Positions 52,947 through 62,655 of a stretch of DNA of 64,000 bases are shown piece after piece. The stretch's first letter is position 1. Each line of letters opens with the position of its first letter. The notes beneath the pieces were generated by a model. It did no database searches and was not told the DNA's origin. It saw only the letters and a program-made list of their open reading frames with translations. A program made the position numbers and the translations under genes. The stretch spans positions 1-64,000 of the forward strand of contig NZ_JARESE010000010.1 in the NCBI RefSeq assembly GCF_029076845.1. Direction: 5' to 3'. The stretch comes from Novosphingobium album (ex Liu et al. 2023). GTDB lineage: Bacteria; Pseudomonadota; Alphaproteobacteria; Sphingomonadales; Sphingomonadaceae.

Positions 52947-55313
52947 ATGGCGACACGGCCCATGCCGCCCGGACGGCGCATCGCCAAGCCGAACTGGCGC
53001 GCGGTCCTGAAGCGCAGCATCCGCCGCGCGAGCGAGCTTGGCGGCGCGGTCGTGCTGTTCGCCGCGATGGCGTTCTTCGCGCTGGCGATCCTGAGCTATC
53101 ACCAGACCGATCCGTCCGCCTCCACCGCGGCCGGCGGCGAAGTGCGCAACTGGATGGGCACGACCGGCGCCTGGATCGCCGAGCGCGCGCTGTTCCTGTT
53201 CGGCCCGGTCTCGGCGCTGTTCCTGCCGCTGCTCTATGTCTTCGCGCGCAAGCTGTGGCGGCTGGTCGAAGAAGAGGACGGATCGCTCGAACCCAGCGAC
53301 CAGAAGTGGTGGCGGCCGGTGGGCGTGCTGGTTTTCGCCATGGTGCTGCTGTCCACCGTGCTGTCGCTGGTGTTCACCGAGCCGGGCGGATCGCTGCCGG
53401 CCTCGATGGGCGGGGTTTCCGGCCTGCTCGGCGCGCGCGGGGTCGAGGCATTGGCCGCGCTGCTGCCCGAGGCGGGGCGTGGCTGGGCCATGCTGGGGGT
53501 GGAGATCGTCTGCCTCGTCGCCGGCGTCGCGCTGGTCGGCAAGGTCTTCGCGATCGACTGGGGCATGTTGCTGACGCTGCCCGGCCGGCTGGGCCGCGTG
53601 CCCGCGCTGCCCATGCCCGCCGACCTGCCGTTCATGCCCGCGCGCGATACCGCGCGTGAGGAAAGGGAGACCTTGCCCGCCGCCGTTCAGCCCGCGCCAT
53701 CGGCCGAGAAATCGCGCAAGGCGCCCGAGATCGTCGATCCCAGCAAGCCGGCCAAGCCCGCTTTGCTCGGCACCGGCAGCCGCCAGCGCGACCTGTTCGA
53801 CGAATACGAGCTGCCCGGCCTGGACCTGCTGGCCGATCCGCAGCCCAATTCGCAGCCGAAGATCGACAAGCTCTCGCTGGAACGCAACGCGCGCCTGCTC
53901 GAAACCGTGCTCGACGATTTCAACGTCAAGGGCGAGATCACCGCCGTGCGCACCGGCCCGGTGGTGACGATGTACGAACTGGAGCCCGCGCCCGGCATCA
54001 AGGCCAGCCGGGTGATCGGCCTGGCCGACGATATCGCCCGCAACATGAGCGCGATCTCCGCACGCGTCTCCTCGATCCCGGGTCGCACCGTCATGGGCAT
54101 CGAACTGCCCAATGCCGATCGCCAGATGGTCTCGTTCAAGGAAATGGTGGGGTCGGAGGCTTTCGCCCATCACAAGGGCATGTTGCCGATCATCCTGGGC
54201 AAGGACATCGCGGGCGAGCCGGTCGTCGCCGATCTGGCGACCATGCCGCACCTGCTGGTGGCAGGCACGACCGGCTCGGGCAAGTCGGTCGGCCTCAACT
54301 GCATCCTGCTTTCGCTGCTCTACCGCATGACGCCGCAGCAGTGCCGGCTGATCCTGATCGATCCCAAGGTGCTGGAACTCAAGAGCTATGACGAGATCCC
54401 GCACTTGCTCTCACCCGTCGTCACCGAGCCGCCCAAGGCGGTGCGCGCGCTGAAGTGGGCGGTGGAGGAAATGGAACGCCGCTATCGCATGATGAGCGAG
54501 ATCAGCGTGCGCAACCTCGCCAGCTTCAACGAGAAGGTCCGCGCCGCCGCCGCCAAGGGCAAGCCGCTGGGCCGCCGCGTGCAGATCGGCTTCGATCCCG
54601 ATACTGGCGAGGAACTCTACGAGGACAACCAGCTCGATTACCAGACGCTGCCGCAGATCGTGCTGATCGTGGACGAACTGGCCGACCTGATGGTCACGGT
54701 CGGCAAGGAGATCGAGGTCCTGATCCAGCGGCTGTCGCAAAAGAGCCGCGCGGCGGGCATCCACCTGATCATGGCGACGCAGCGGCCTTCGGTGGACGTC
54801 ATCACCGGCGTCATCAAGGCGAACCTGCCTACCCGCATCAGCTTTGCCGTCACCAGCCGCATCGACAGCCGCACGATCCTGGGCGAACAGGGCGCCGAGC
54901 AGCTGCTGGGCAAGGGCGACATGCTGTTCAAGCCCAATACCGACCCGATCAAGCGCGTCCACGGGCCTTTCGTGAGCGACGAGGAAGTGGAGCAGGTGGC
55001 CGAATTCTGGCGCGGCCAGGGCAGCCCCGACTATGTCGATGCCGTCACCGAGGAGCCCGAGGACGGCGGCTTCGGCTTCGAGGACATCGACGCCGCGTCC
55101 GACAATCCCGAGGAGCGCCGTTATCGCCAGGTCTGCCATCTGGTGTTCGAGAACCAGAAGGTCTCGGTCTCATGGCTGCAGCGGCAGATGGGCGTGGGCT
55201 ACAACACGGCGGCGAAATGGGTCGAGCGGATGGAGCACGACGGCTTCGTCGGCCCGGCCAACCATGTCGGCCGCCGCGACATCTATCGCGACGAGCACGG
55301 CAACCCGCTCTGA
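52947..55313 (+). CDS. ftsK: DNA translocase FtsK
   Basis: Pumps chromosome ends through the division septum and activates dimer resolution. The 788-aa protein has N-terminal membrane helices (ELGGAVVLFAAMAFFALAIL and others up to residue 210), a linker, and the RecA-like motor with Walker A VAGTTGSGKSVGLN and Walker B VLIVDELADLMV, then MATQRPSVDVITGVIKANLP. The C-terminal gamma winged helix (VSWLQRQMGVGYNTAAKWVE) reads KOPS sites. AGGGGAACGAG precedes the ATG. Confidence 0.96.
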   Translation: MATRPMPPGRRIAKPNWRAVLKRSIRRASELGGAVVLFAAMAFFALAILSYHQTDPSASTAAGGEVRNWMGTTGAWIAERALFLFGPVSALFLPLLYVFARKLWRLVEEEDGSLEPSDQKWWRPVGVLVFAMVLLSTVLSLVFTEPGGSLPASMGGVSGLLGARGVEALAALLPEAGRGWAMLGVEIVCLVAGVALVGKVFAIDWGMLLTLPGRLGRVPALPMPADLPFMPARDTAREERETLPAAVQPAPSAEKSRKAPEIVDPSKPAKPALLGTGSRQRDLFDEYELPGLDLLADPQPNSQPKIDKLSLERNARLLETVLDDFNVKGEITAVRTGPVVTMYELEPAPGIKASRVIGLADDIARNMSAISARVSSIPGRTVMGIELPNADRQMVSFKEMVGSEAFAHHKGMLPIILGKDIAGEPVVADLATMPHLLVAGTTGSGKSVGLNCILLSLLYRMTPQQCRLILIDPKVLELKSYDEIPHLLSPVVTEPPKAVRALKWAVEEMERRYRMMSEISVRNLASFNEKVRAAAAKGKPLGRRVQIGFDPDTGEELYEDNQLDYQTLPQIVLIVDELADLMVTVGKEIEVLIQRLSQKSRAAGIHLIMATQRPSVDVITGVIKANLPTRISFAVTSRIDSRTILGEQGAEQLLGKGDMLFKPNTDPIKRVHGPFVSDEEVEQVAEFWRGQGSPDYVDAVTEEPEDGGFGFEDIDAASDNPEERRYRQVCHLVFENQKVSVSWLQRQMGVGYNTAAKWVERMEHDGFVGPANHVGRRDIYRDEHGNPL

Positions 55314-55339
55314 CGCCGGCGCGCGCCGGATAAGGCGAA

Positions 55340-55852
55340 CTACGGCGTGATCGCGTCGGCCGGAGTCACCAGGATCACCACGCGGCGGTTCTCGCGCCGG
55401 CCCTGGACGGTGCCGTTGCTCTCGATCGGCCGGTCCTCGCCATAGCCGATCGCTTTGAGCCGGTCAGGCGCCATGCCGCCGCCCTGCATCGCATCGCGCA
55501 CCGCCTCGGCCCGCCGCAGCGAGATCTGGCGATTGTATTGCGCCGATCCGGTCGAATCCGCGTGGCCATCGATCTCCGCGCCGATGATGCCGACCTCGAT
55601 CAGGGCTTGCGACAGGCGGGCGATGCGCCCGCGCTGCTCCTCGCCCAGCGTGGTGCTGTCGATCGGGAACAGCAGCTTGTCCTCGAAACCGAGTTCCCAG
55701 TTGTCGCCCTTCTGCTCGAAGCCGCTCTGCTGGAGCAGCGCGACTTGCCGGGCCGTATAGGGCCCCCGGGTCTCGACCGTCTGGCACCCGGCGAGGAGCA
55801 ACAGCGCGGGCAGGAACGCGCCAAGCCTAGCAAGGCGATTCATCATGGCCAA
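55340..55852 (-). CDS. OmpA-domain lipoprotein (YfiB-like)
   Basis: A 170-aa outer-membrane lipoprotein with lipobox LLLLAGC and an OmpA peptidoglycan-binding domain (IGAEIDGHADSTGSAQYNRQ, SLRRAEAVRDAM, IGYGEDRPIESNGTVQGRRENRRV). As the last gene after a DUF4154 protein and a CHASE8-HAMP-GGDEF protein it matches YfiB, which relieves YfiR inhibition of the cyclase in Pseudomonas. A TTG at 55852 is 7 bases from a perfect AGGAGG (55860-55865), inside the end of the cyclase gene; ATG at 55846 is the alternative start. Confidence 0.83.
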   Translation of the reverse strand: MAMMNRLARLGAFLPALLLLAGCQTVETRGPYTARQVALLQQSGFEQKGDNWELGFEDKLLFPIDSTTLGEEQRGRIARLSQALIEVGIIGAEIDGHADSTGSAQYNRQISLRRAEAVRDAMQGGGMAPDRLKAIGYGEDRPIESNGTVQGRRENRRVVILVTPADAITP

Positions 55853-57068
55853 ACTCGCGCCTCCTGAACTTTTCCTGGTACATGGACTTGTCCGCGCGCC
55901 TGACGAGATCCAGCGGGTCCGTGCCGTCTTCGGGATAAAACGCCAGGCCGATGCTCAGCGTCATCGCGATCGTGCTGCCATCGGGCAGCGCCATCGGCGG
56001 CTCGATCGCTTCGGTAATGCGCGAGACCACGGCGGCGGTATGGCCACGGCTGGGGCAAGGCGCAAGGATCACCGAAAATTCGTCACCCCCCAGCCGGAAA
56101 GCGCTGTCCTGCTGGCGCACCGCCAGCCGCAGGCGGCCGGCGATCGCCCGCAGGATCGAATCGCCGGCATCGTGGCCATGGACATCGTTGATCGCCTTGA
56201 ACCTGTTGGCATCGAGATAAAGTATCGCAAAGCCGGTGTCGTTCGCCACCGATTCGCTGATCACCAGCTGCAGCCGCTGCTCGAACGCGGCCCGGTTGCC
56301 CAGGCCGGTCAGCGGGTCTTGCAGGGCCTGGCGCACCAGTTCCTGGTTCTCGCGCGTGATGCCGGTGTGCCAGCCCTGCAGCTCTTCCAGCAGCGAATTG
56401 AAATCCTGCACCAGCTTGTCGATCTCGGCGAGGCCGGACACCGGCACGCGGCGCCCGAACGCGCGCTCGGTCCGCACCGCGTGGGCGACTTCACCGATGC
56501 GGGTGAGCGGCGCCAGCACGCCGTCCTGCAGGCGGCGGGCCAACAGGTTGGTCACGACGATCGTGAACGTGAGGCACAGGAGCGAGACGATCGCGCCCGA
56601 CAGGAGATAGCCGGCGATCCCGCCCGCGCTGCCGCGCACGCGCACCTGGGCGATCGTCTCGCCGTTGCGCGCGATGTCGCGTGTCACGGGCGTCGGCCAG
56701 ATCAGCCGGCTGGCCGCCTGTTCGAGCCGGGACGCCATCCCGTCGCTCACCGGCCGCGTCCAGGTGGCCAGCCTGCGCCCGTCCGCGTCAAGCACTTCCA
56801 CCGAGGCGACGGCGTCCGCCCCGACGACCGAGGCGATGCCGCTGCGGATCGCCTCGCGATCGCCGAAGACGATGGCCGGCTCGATCGTATAGCTCACCGT
56901 CTGCGCGATCAGCACCAGGTTGCGGGCGGCATAGCCGTGGATCACCAGGAAGCCGCTCACCAGCATGGTGATGCCCGCCACGATCACGGCGAACAGGATC
57001 AGCTTGCGGTGGACCTGCCCCAGCAGGTGGCGCAAGGTCGGCTGCGGAGAAGGCGGGGCGCCGGTCAT
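55827..57068 (-). CDS. Membrane diguanylate cyclase, CHASE8-HAMP-GGDEF (YfiN/TpbB-like)
   Basis: Makes cyclic di-GMP. The 413-aa protein has two membrane helices (LILFAVIVAGITMLVSGFLV near 25-45; YLLSGAIVSLLCLTFTIVVT near 155-180) around a periplasmic CHASE8-type domain (YTIEPAIVFGDREAIRSGI), a HAMP linker (RRLQDGVLAPLTRIGEVAHA), and a GGDEF domain with intact active site FRLGGDEFS and inhibitory RxxD (RQQD) five residues before it. This is the layout of YfiN. It starts 5 bases after the YfiR-like stop and overlaps the YfiB-like gene. Confidence 0.9.
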   Translation of the reverse strand: MTGAPPSPQPTLRHLLGQVHRKLILFAVIVAGITMLVSGFLVIHGYAARNLVLIAQTVSYTIEPAIVFGDREAIRSGIASVVGADAVASVEVLDADGRRLATWTRPVSDGMASRLEQAASRLIWPTPVTRDIARNGETIAQVRVRGSAGGIAGYLLSGAIVSLLCLTFTIVVTNLLARRLQDGVLAPLTRIGEVAHAVRTERAFGRRVPVSGLAEIDKLVQDFNSLLEELQGWHTGITRENQELVRQALQDPLTGLGNRAAFEQRLQLVISESVANDTGFAILYLDANRFKAINDVHGHDAGDSILRAIAGRLRLAVRQQDSAFRLGGDEFSVILAPCPSRGHTAAVVSRITEAIEPPMALPDGSTIAMTLSIGLAFYPEDGTDPLDLVRRADKSMYQEKFRRREFGHDESPC

Positions 57069-57072
57069 CGCG

Positions 57073-57591
57073 TTATGGCTCCCTGGCCAGGCGCAGCACG
57101 CGCGGATCGACGCGCACCCGCGAGCGCGCCACCGCGTCGATGCTGAGCCGGAACGAAAGCGATCCGGGCTGGAACAGCAGGCAGAACATCGCCTCGCTAC
57201 GGCATTCGGGATCATCCTCGGCAATGGTCAGGACCGCGGCCCCGCGCGTTGCCGCCGTCCAGCGCCGGGCCTGATCCTGCGATAGCCGCCCGATGTAGAG
57301 CGCGTCGCAGTTCTGGATGGTCAACGGCCCGCCGGCCGGCAGGGGAATGCGCTGGATCGGCCGCCCGTCGCTCAGCACCAGCCCGGTCAGCCCGCCCGCG
57401 TGCAGGGCGGGCCCCACGACGCAGAGCTGCACCGGATTGGTCGGGGTCGGCCAGCGGGTATATTCAAGGATCGAGGTGACAATCTGCGCCGTCGCCCTGG
57501 CGGTGCGATCCTCGCCGCCTTGCAGCGGAATGCCCGCCAGCGTTGGCGCCATCGCCGATGCCAGAACCCAGGAAAGCAGAGGTCTCAACAT
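57073..57591 (-). CDS. YfiR family (DUF4154) periplasmic protein
   Basis: A 172-aa exported protein of the DUF4154/YfiR family: signal peptide LLSWVLASAMAPTLAG, then TAQIVTSILEYTRWPTPTNP and VQLCVVGPALH. The four cysteines (VQLCVVG, IQNCDALYIG, DPECRSEAMFC) match the two disulfides of Pseudomonas YfiR, which keeps YfiN inactive and responds to redox state. The start at 57591 (MLRPLLSWVLAS) is placed by the signal peptide. First gene of the three-gene operon. Confidence 0.85.
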   Translation of the reverse strand: MLRPLLSWVLASAMAPTLAGIPLQGGEDRTARATAQIVTSILEYTRWPTPTNPVQLCVVGPALHAGGLTGLVLSDGRPIQRIPLPAGGPLTIQNCDALYIGRLSQDQARRWTAATRGAAVLTIAEDDPECRSEAMFCLLFQPGSLSFRLSIDAVARSRVRVDPRVLRLAREP

Positions 57592-57830
57592 GGCGACCGC
57601 CCGCGGCTTTGCCCGAAGCTTCCGCACCCTTGCCCGAAGCTGGCGCGCGAAGGAACGAAAACATGGGGCCCCATCGCTGGCTGCTTGGCCGAATTCCCCC
57701 GTCAAGGCAAGCTCGTGGTTAACCGTTGGTGGACGGAACGGCGCCTTGGCCCCGGCGGCCCGCACGGCTAAGAGACAGGCGTGACCGCTCCTGCTCCCAC
57801 TCGATCCGCCTGCCCACCGGAACCCGCCTG

Positions 57831-59576
57831 ATGGAAGACCACGTGCAGGATTTCCTGCTGCGCGACGGCTTCCTCTTGCTGGGGGCAGCGCTGGCTTTCG
57901 TCCTGCTGTTCCGCCGGCTCGGCCTGGGCGCCACGCTGGGCTATCTGCTGGCCGGCGCGGTGCTGGGCCCGCATGTGCTGGGCCTGGTCGGCGATGCGGA
58001 GAACAAGATCGGCGTGGCCGAGCTGGGCATCACGTTGCTGCTGTTCATCGTCGGGCTGGAACTGGCGCCGCGCCGGCTGTGGCGGCTGCGGCACGAGATC
58101 TTCGGGCTGGGGCTGCTGCAAGTGGCGATCTGCGGCCTGGCCGTTTCCGGCGTGATCTGGCTGTTCACCGGCTTCAGCCTGACCGCTTCGCTCGCGCTTG
58201 GCCTGCCGCTCGGCCTGTCGTCGACCGCGCAGGTGCTGCCGATGCTGCAAAGCGCGGGGCGGCTGCATTCCCCGTTTGGCGAGCGGGCCTTCGCCATCCT
58301 GCTGTTCCAGGATCTCTCGATCATCCCGCTCATCACCATCATCGCGGCGATGAGCCGCAATCCCGCGTTGGTCGAAGGTCCGCCAGGCTGGCAGCTCGCG
58401 CTCAACACCGTGCTGGCGATCGCCGGGCTGATCGCGGCGGGCCGCTTCCTGATCCGGCCGCTGTTCCGCCTGATCGGCAATCTGGGCGAGCGCGAGATGT
58501 TCGTGGTCGCCGCGCTGTTCACCGTGATCGCCTCGGCCGCGGTAATGCAGGCACTGGGGCTTTCGACCGCGCTGGGCGCGTTCATCGCGGGCGTGATGCT
58601 GGCCGATACGCCGTATCGCCACGAGCTGGAAGCCGATGTCGAGCCGTTCCGTTCGATCCTGCTCGGCCTGTTCTTCATGACCGTGGGCATGATGCTGGAC
58701 CTGAGCGCCATCGCCGAGCGGCCCCTGTTCGTGATCGCCATGGCGCTGGCGCTGATCGCAGTGAAAAGCGTGGTGATCTTCGTGCTGGCCAAGGCTTTCC
58801 GCACCGACTGGCGCAACGCGCTGGCGCTGGGGCTGCTGCTGAGCCAGGGCGGCGAATTCGGCTTCGTGCTGTTCGCGCAGGCGACCGACGCCTTGCTGAT
58901 CGAGCCGCAGGCGGCCAGCCTGTTCAGCGCCATCATCACCCTGTCGATGGTAACGACGCCGTTCCTGATGATGGCGACCCGGCGCATCCGCGAAACGCCG
59001 CTGTCGACCGAAGTGCGTGATGCGCCGCAACCGGACGGCGCCAGCGCGCTGGTGGTGGGCTATGGCCGCTTCGGCCAGACCGTGGCGCAGATGCTGATCG
59101 CGGCCGAGATCGAAGTGACGCTGATCGACACCGATGTCGAGATGATCGACACCGCTGGCGGCTTTGGCGCCAAGGTCTATTTCGGGGACGGCACGCGCAT
59201 CGACCTGCTGCGCCAGGCGGGCGCCGGCGAGGCGGCGCTGATCCTGTTCTGCATCGACGGCGAGCAGATCACCGAGGAGTTCCTTGGAGCCGTGCACCGC
59301 GCCTTCCCCCAGGCGCAGATCTGCCTGCGCGCGTTCGACCGGCGCACCGTGCTGCGGCTCAAGAACGCGCCGGTCCGCTTCATGGTGCGCGAAGTGATCG
59401 AATCGGCGGTAGCCATGGCCCGCGCGGCGCTGGACGGCCTGGGCATCGCGCTGGAGGATATCGAGCGCGCCGAGGCGACGTATCGCGCGCGTGACAAGGA
59501 GCGGCTGAAGCTCCAGCACGAATCGGGCGACTTGCGCGCCGCGCGCGACCGCATCCTGACCCAGCCCGAACGGTAG
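57831..59576 (+). CDS. CPA2 family cation:proton antiporter with RCK_N domain
   Basis: A 581-aa Kef/YbaL-type transporter. The first 390 residues are a 12-13 helix exchanger (GYLLAGAVLGPHVLG, LLLFIVGLELAPRRL, LSSTAQVLPML, LLFQDLSIIPL, LSQGGEFGFVLFAQ). A cytosolic RCK_N domain follows with the nucleotide motif VVGYGRFGQTVAQMLI and YFGDGTRIDLLRQAGA. It probably exchanges K+ or Na+ for protons under NAD(H) or stress control. ATG at 57831; upstream in-frame codons lack homology. Confidence 0.92.
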   Translation: MEDHVQDFLLRDGFLLLGAALAFVLLFRRLGLGATLGYLLAGAVLGPHVLGLVGDAENKIGVAELGITLLLFIVGLELAPRRLWRLRHEIFGLGLLQVAICGLAVSGVIWLFTGFSLTASLALGLPLGLSSTAQVLPMLQSAGRLHSPFGERAFAILLFQDLSIIPLITIIAAMSRNPALVEGPPGWQLALNTVLAIAGLIAAGRFLIRPLFRLIGNLGEREMFVVAALFTVIASAAVMQALGLSTALGAFIAGVMLADTPYRHELEADVEPFRSILLGLFFMTVGMMLDLSAIAERPLFVIAMALALIAVKSVVIFVLAKAFRTDWRNALALGLLLSQGGEFGFVLFAQATDALLIEPQAASLFSAIITLSMVTTPFLMMATRRIRETPLSTEVRDAPQPDGASALVVGYGRFGQTVAQMLIAAEIEVTLIDTDVEMIDTAGGFGAKVYFGDGTRIDLLRQAGAGEAALILFCIDGEQITEEFLGAVHRAFPQAQICLRAFDRRTVLRLKNAPVRFMVREVIESAVAMARAALDGLGIALEDIERAEATYRARDKERLKLQHESGDLRAARDRILTQPER

Positions 59577-59718
59577 CCTTTCGCATTCGCCTTCCGCGCA
59601 AGACGGATCGGGCGGCAGTGAAAGATCCCGCCGCGCGAAACCCTATTTCAATGAAACATTCCGCGAGGATGCGCGTATCCTGTCCGCCACCAGAAGCGGC
59701 CATGGGCGGAGGCAGAGG

Positions 59719-60834
59719 ATGCGTGTCGGAACAGTTCGCGAAATCAAGAACCACGAATATCGCGTCGGCCTGACGCCCGAGAGCGCGCACGAACTGGTCG
59801 CGCATGGGCACGAGGTCTGGGTGGAGACCGGCGCGGGCCTGGGCATCGGCGCCGCCGACAGCGCCTATGCAGCCGCCGGCGTGACGATCCTGCCCGATGC
59901 GGCCAGTGTGTTCGCGGGCTGCGAGATGATCGTGAAGGTCAAGGAACCGCAAGCGGCCGAGCGGGCCATGCTGCGCGAAGGCCAGGTGCTCTACACTTAT
60001 CTCCACCTCGCGCCCGATCCCGAGCAGACCGCCGATCTGGTGCGCTCGGGCGTTACCGCCATCGCCTATGAAACCGTCACCGGCGCGCGCGGCTCGCTGC
60101 CGCTGCTCAAGCCGATGAGCCAGGTCGCCGGGCGCATGTCGATCCAGGCGGGCGCGACCGCGCTGGAAAAGGCGCATGGCGGGCGCGGCGTGCTGCTGGG
60201 CGGGGTGCCGGGGGTGATGCCGGCGAAAGTCGTGGTGATCGGCGGCGGCGTGGTCGGCTTCAACGCGGCGCAGATGGCCGTGGGCCTGGGCGCCGACGTG
60301 ACCATTCTCGATCGCGATCCCGAAGCGCTCGAACGGCTGGGCATCCATTTCGAAAGCCGCGCCAAGACGCGCTTTTCCAGCCGGGCCAACCTGGCCGAAA
60401 GCGTGGCCGAGGCGGACCTTGTCATCGGCGCGGTGCTGATCCCCGGCGCGGCCGCGCCCAAGCTCGTCACCCGCGCGATGCTGGGCACGATGAAGCAGGG
60501 TGCGGTACTGGTGGACGTGGCGATCGACCAGGGGGGCTGCTTCGAGACGAGCCATCCCACGACTCACGCCGACCCGACGTTCATCGTCGACGGCATCGTC
60601 CATTACTGCGTCGCCAACATGCCCGGCGCCGTCTCGCGCACCAGCACTTATGCGCTCAACAACGTGACGTTGCCGCACGCGCTGGCGATCGCCGACAAGG
60701 GCTGGAAACAGGCGCTGCGCGATGATCCGCACCTTGCCGCCGGGCTCAATGTCCATGCGGGCCAGATCACGTTCGCGGCCGTGGCGCGGGAACTGGGCTA
60801 TGCCCACGTGCCGGTGGAAAGCGTGATTTCCTGA
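59719..60834 (+). CDS. ald: Alanine dehydrogenase
   Basis: NAD-dependent reversible deamination of alanine to pyruvate. The 371-aa length is exactly typical. Landmarks: [30 protein letters not shown] (catalytic Lys), [11 protein letters not shown] (catalytic His), [20 protein letters not shown] (Rossmann motif), and [23 protein letters not shown] lies 9 bases before the ATG. It stands alone. Confidence 0.96.
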   Translation: MRVGTVREIKNHEYRVGLTPESAHELVAHGHEVWVETGAGLGIGAADSAYAAAGVTILPDAASVFAGCEMIVKVKEPQAAERAMLREGQVLYTYLHLAPDPEQTADLVRSGVTAIAYETVTGARGSLPLLKPMSQVAGRMSIQAGATALEKAHGGRGVLLGGVPGVMPAKVVVIGGGVVGFNAAQMAVGLGADVTILDRDPEALERLGIHFESRAKTRFSSRANLAESVAEADLVIGAVLIPGAAAPKLVTRAMLGTMKQGAVLVDVAIDQGGCFETSHPTTHADPTFIVDGIVHYCVANMPGAVSRTSTYALNNVTLPHALAIADKGWKQALRDDPHLAAGLNVHAGQITFAAVARELGYAHVPVESVIS

Positions 60835-60889
60835 TTTTCGCCACGGCACCTTAACTTCATTTTCAAGCACGGGGGCGCAGGCAAGCAGG

Positions 60890-62608
60890 ATGATCCCCGC
60901 CGGCCTGCGCCATCTTCTTTTCCTGCTGCTTGGGCTATGCGCGATGAGCGGGGGCGCGGCGTGGGGCGAGACAGGGCGCGCGCCCCCAGACACCGGCGCG
61001 GCGCGGACCTGCCATGCCGGTGTGCCTGCCGGAACCAGCTATGCCGCCGCCGCCGCGCGGCCGGGCCTGTGGAACTGCGCCGGCACCGGCTGGTCGATCG
61101 CCCGGCCCCGCGTCTTCGTCCGCTTCGACCTGGGCGCCACCATCCGCGAGCCCCAGATCCTGACCACGCGGCTGACCCGGTTCGACCGGCTGCGCCTGAT
61201 CGCCATCGGCGTGAATGGGCGCGTGGCCGCGCGTGACTTCTCCCCCGACGCCATGGCTTTCGCCAGCGACGACTGGCTGATGCGCGCGCCGGTGCCCGAT
61301 CCCGGATCACCGATCGCACAGGTCGTCATGCAAGTGGACGGCGCGCGCCACGCCGGCATCCTCAGCAGCGCGCGGATCGACCCCCCGCCCGCGCCCTCCG
61401 ACGCGACCACCACCGAACTGGTGATCGCCTGGCTCTGCGGCCTGCTGTGCGTGCCGCTGATCTTCAATTTCGCCTTCTTCCGCGTGCTGCGCCAGCGCTT
61501 CGTGCTCTGGCACGCAAGCGCGGTGCTGTTCATGCTGATGCACACGATCATCGCCAGCGGGATCATCAACCGCTTCACCAGGCTGTCGATGATGGAACTG
61601 AGCGTGCTTTCGGCCTTCACCTGGGCCTTCGGCGTCGTTTCGGCCGGCCTGTTCCTGGCCGACCTGATCGAGCCGGGAAAGCTGGGCCGGGCCAGCCGGA
61701 CCATGCTGCGATCGCTGGCGGTGTGGGTGCCGTTCTGGACCACGTTCTACCTGTTCGCGGGCGGCCCGCTGCGCGCTTTGGTGACGCCGGTCTACAACGC
61801 CTCGTTCATCCCGGTGATCGCCGTGCTGACATGGGCGATGATCGAGGGCGCGCGGCACGGCAGCCGCGCGGTCTGGTTCCCGATCATGGCCTGGACGCCG
61901 CTGATACTGACCAGCGGCACGCGCCTTGTCACCTCGCTCGGCCTGTTCGGCGCGCCGATGGAGATGCTGATCGAGCAGCACATCGCCATCGCGCTGGAAA
62001 TCATCATCACCTCGTTCGGCGTGGCCGATCGCTTCATGATCATCCGCCGCCAGCGCGACGGGGCGATCGCCCACACCAAAGTGCTGGCCGGACTGGCCGA
62101 GCGCGATCCGCTGACCGGCCTGTACAACCGCCGCGTGATCGAGGACCGCTTCGACGACCTGTTCGCCAGGGGTTTCCACACCATGGCGGTGATCGACCTT
62201 GATCATTTCAAGGTGATCAACGACACCTATGGCCACGCGGTGGGCGACAGCGTGCTGCAGACCGTGGCAGTGGCGCTGATGCCCGATACCGATACGATCG
62301 CGGTGCGCATCGGCGGCGAGGAATTCCTGCTCCTGCTGCGCGGCCACAACGCGGCCGACCGGGCCGAGCGCCGGCGCCGGGCGATCCCCTCGCGCGTCGC
62401 GGGCGAATTGCCGGGGCTGGACCGGATCGTCACCGCGAGCATGGGCATGGTGATCCACCAGGCGGGCGGCGGCTTGCACACCGGCTTCGCCGAGCTTTAC
62501 GCGCATTGCGACCGGCTGCTCTATGATGCCAAGGACGGCGGGCGCAACCGCACCTGCAGCGAAGCGATCACCGGCTTCGCCGCCCCCGCCCGCGCCGCGC
62601 GGGGGTGA
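60890..62608 (+). CDS. Membrane diguanylate cyclase with 7TM sensor (7TMR-DISM type)
   Basis: A 572-aa protein: signal peptide (LLFLLLGLCAMSGGAAWG), a periplasmic domain of about 150 residues with two cysteines (RTCHAG, LWNCAG), six to seven membrane helices between 185 and 385, and a GGDEF domain with active site VRIGGEEFLLLL and upstream DPLTGLYNRRVIEDRFD. The inhibitory RxxD site is absent (DTDT at the position), so product inhibition is probably lost. The periplasmic signal is unknown. GCAGG immediately precedes the ATG. Confidence 0.88.
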   Translation: MIPAGLRHLLFLLLGLCAMSGGAAWGETGRAPPDTGAARTCHAGVPAGTSYAAAAARPGLWNCAGTGWSIARPRVFVRFDLGATIREPQILTTRLTRFDRLRLIAIGVNGRVAARDFSPDAMAFASDDWLMRAPVPDPGSPIAQVVMQVDGARHAGILSSARIDPPPAPSDATTTELVIAWLCGLLCVPLIFNFAFFRVLRQRFVLWHASAVLFMLMHTIIASGIINRFTRLSMMELSVLSAFTWAFGVVSAGLFLADLIEPGKLGRASRTMLRSLAVWVPFWTTFYLFAGGPLRALVTPVYNASFIPVIAVLTWAMIEGARHGSRAVWFPIMAWTPLILTSGTRLVTSLGLFGAPMEMLIEQHIAIALEIIITSFGVADRFMIIRRQRDGAIAHTKVLAGLAERDPLTGLYNRRVIEDRFDDLFARGFHTMAVIDLDHFKVINDTYGHAVGDSVLQTVAVALMPDTDTIAVRIGGEEFLLLLRGHNAADRAERRRRAIPSRVAGELPGLDRIVTASMGMVIHQAGGGLHTGFAELYAHCDRLLYDAKDGGRNRTCSEAITGFAAPARAARG

Positions 62609-62610
62609 GG

Positions 62611-62652
62611 GTGTATTGGGAAATGCGCTGTTCCGCGCATTTCCCAATACAC
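62611..62652. repeat. Perfect 18-bp hairpin between convergent genes
   Basis: GTGTATTGGGAAATGCGC (62611-62628), a TGTTCC loop, then the exact inverse (62635-62652). The inner GAAATGCGC-N6-GCGCATTTC is the terminal hairpin of palindromic family 1. It starts 3 bases after the GGDEF stop and ends 4 bases before the thioesterase stop, so it can terminate both genes. Confidence 0.85.
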
Positions 62653-62655
62653 CAC

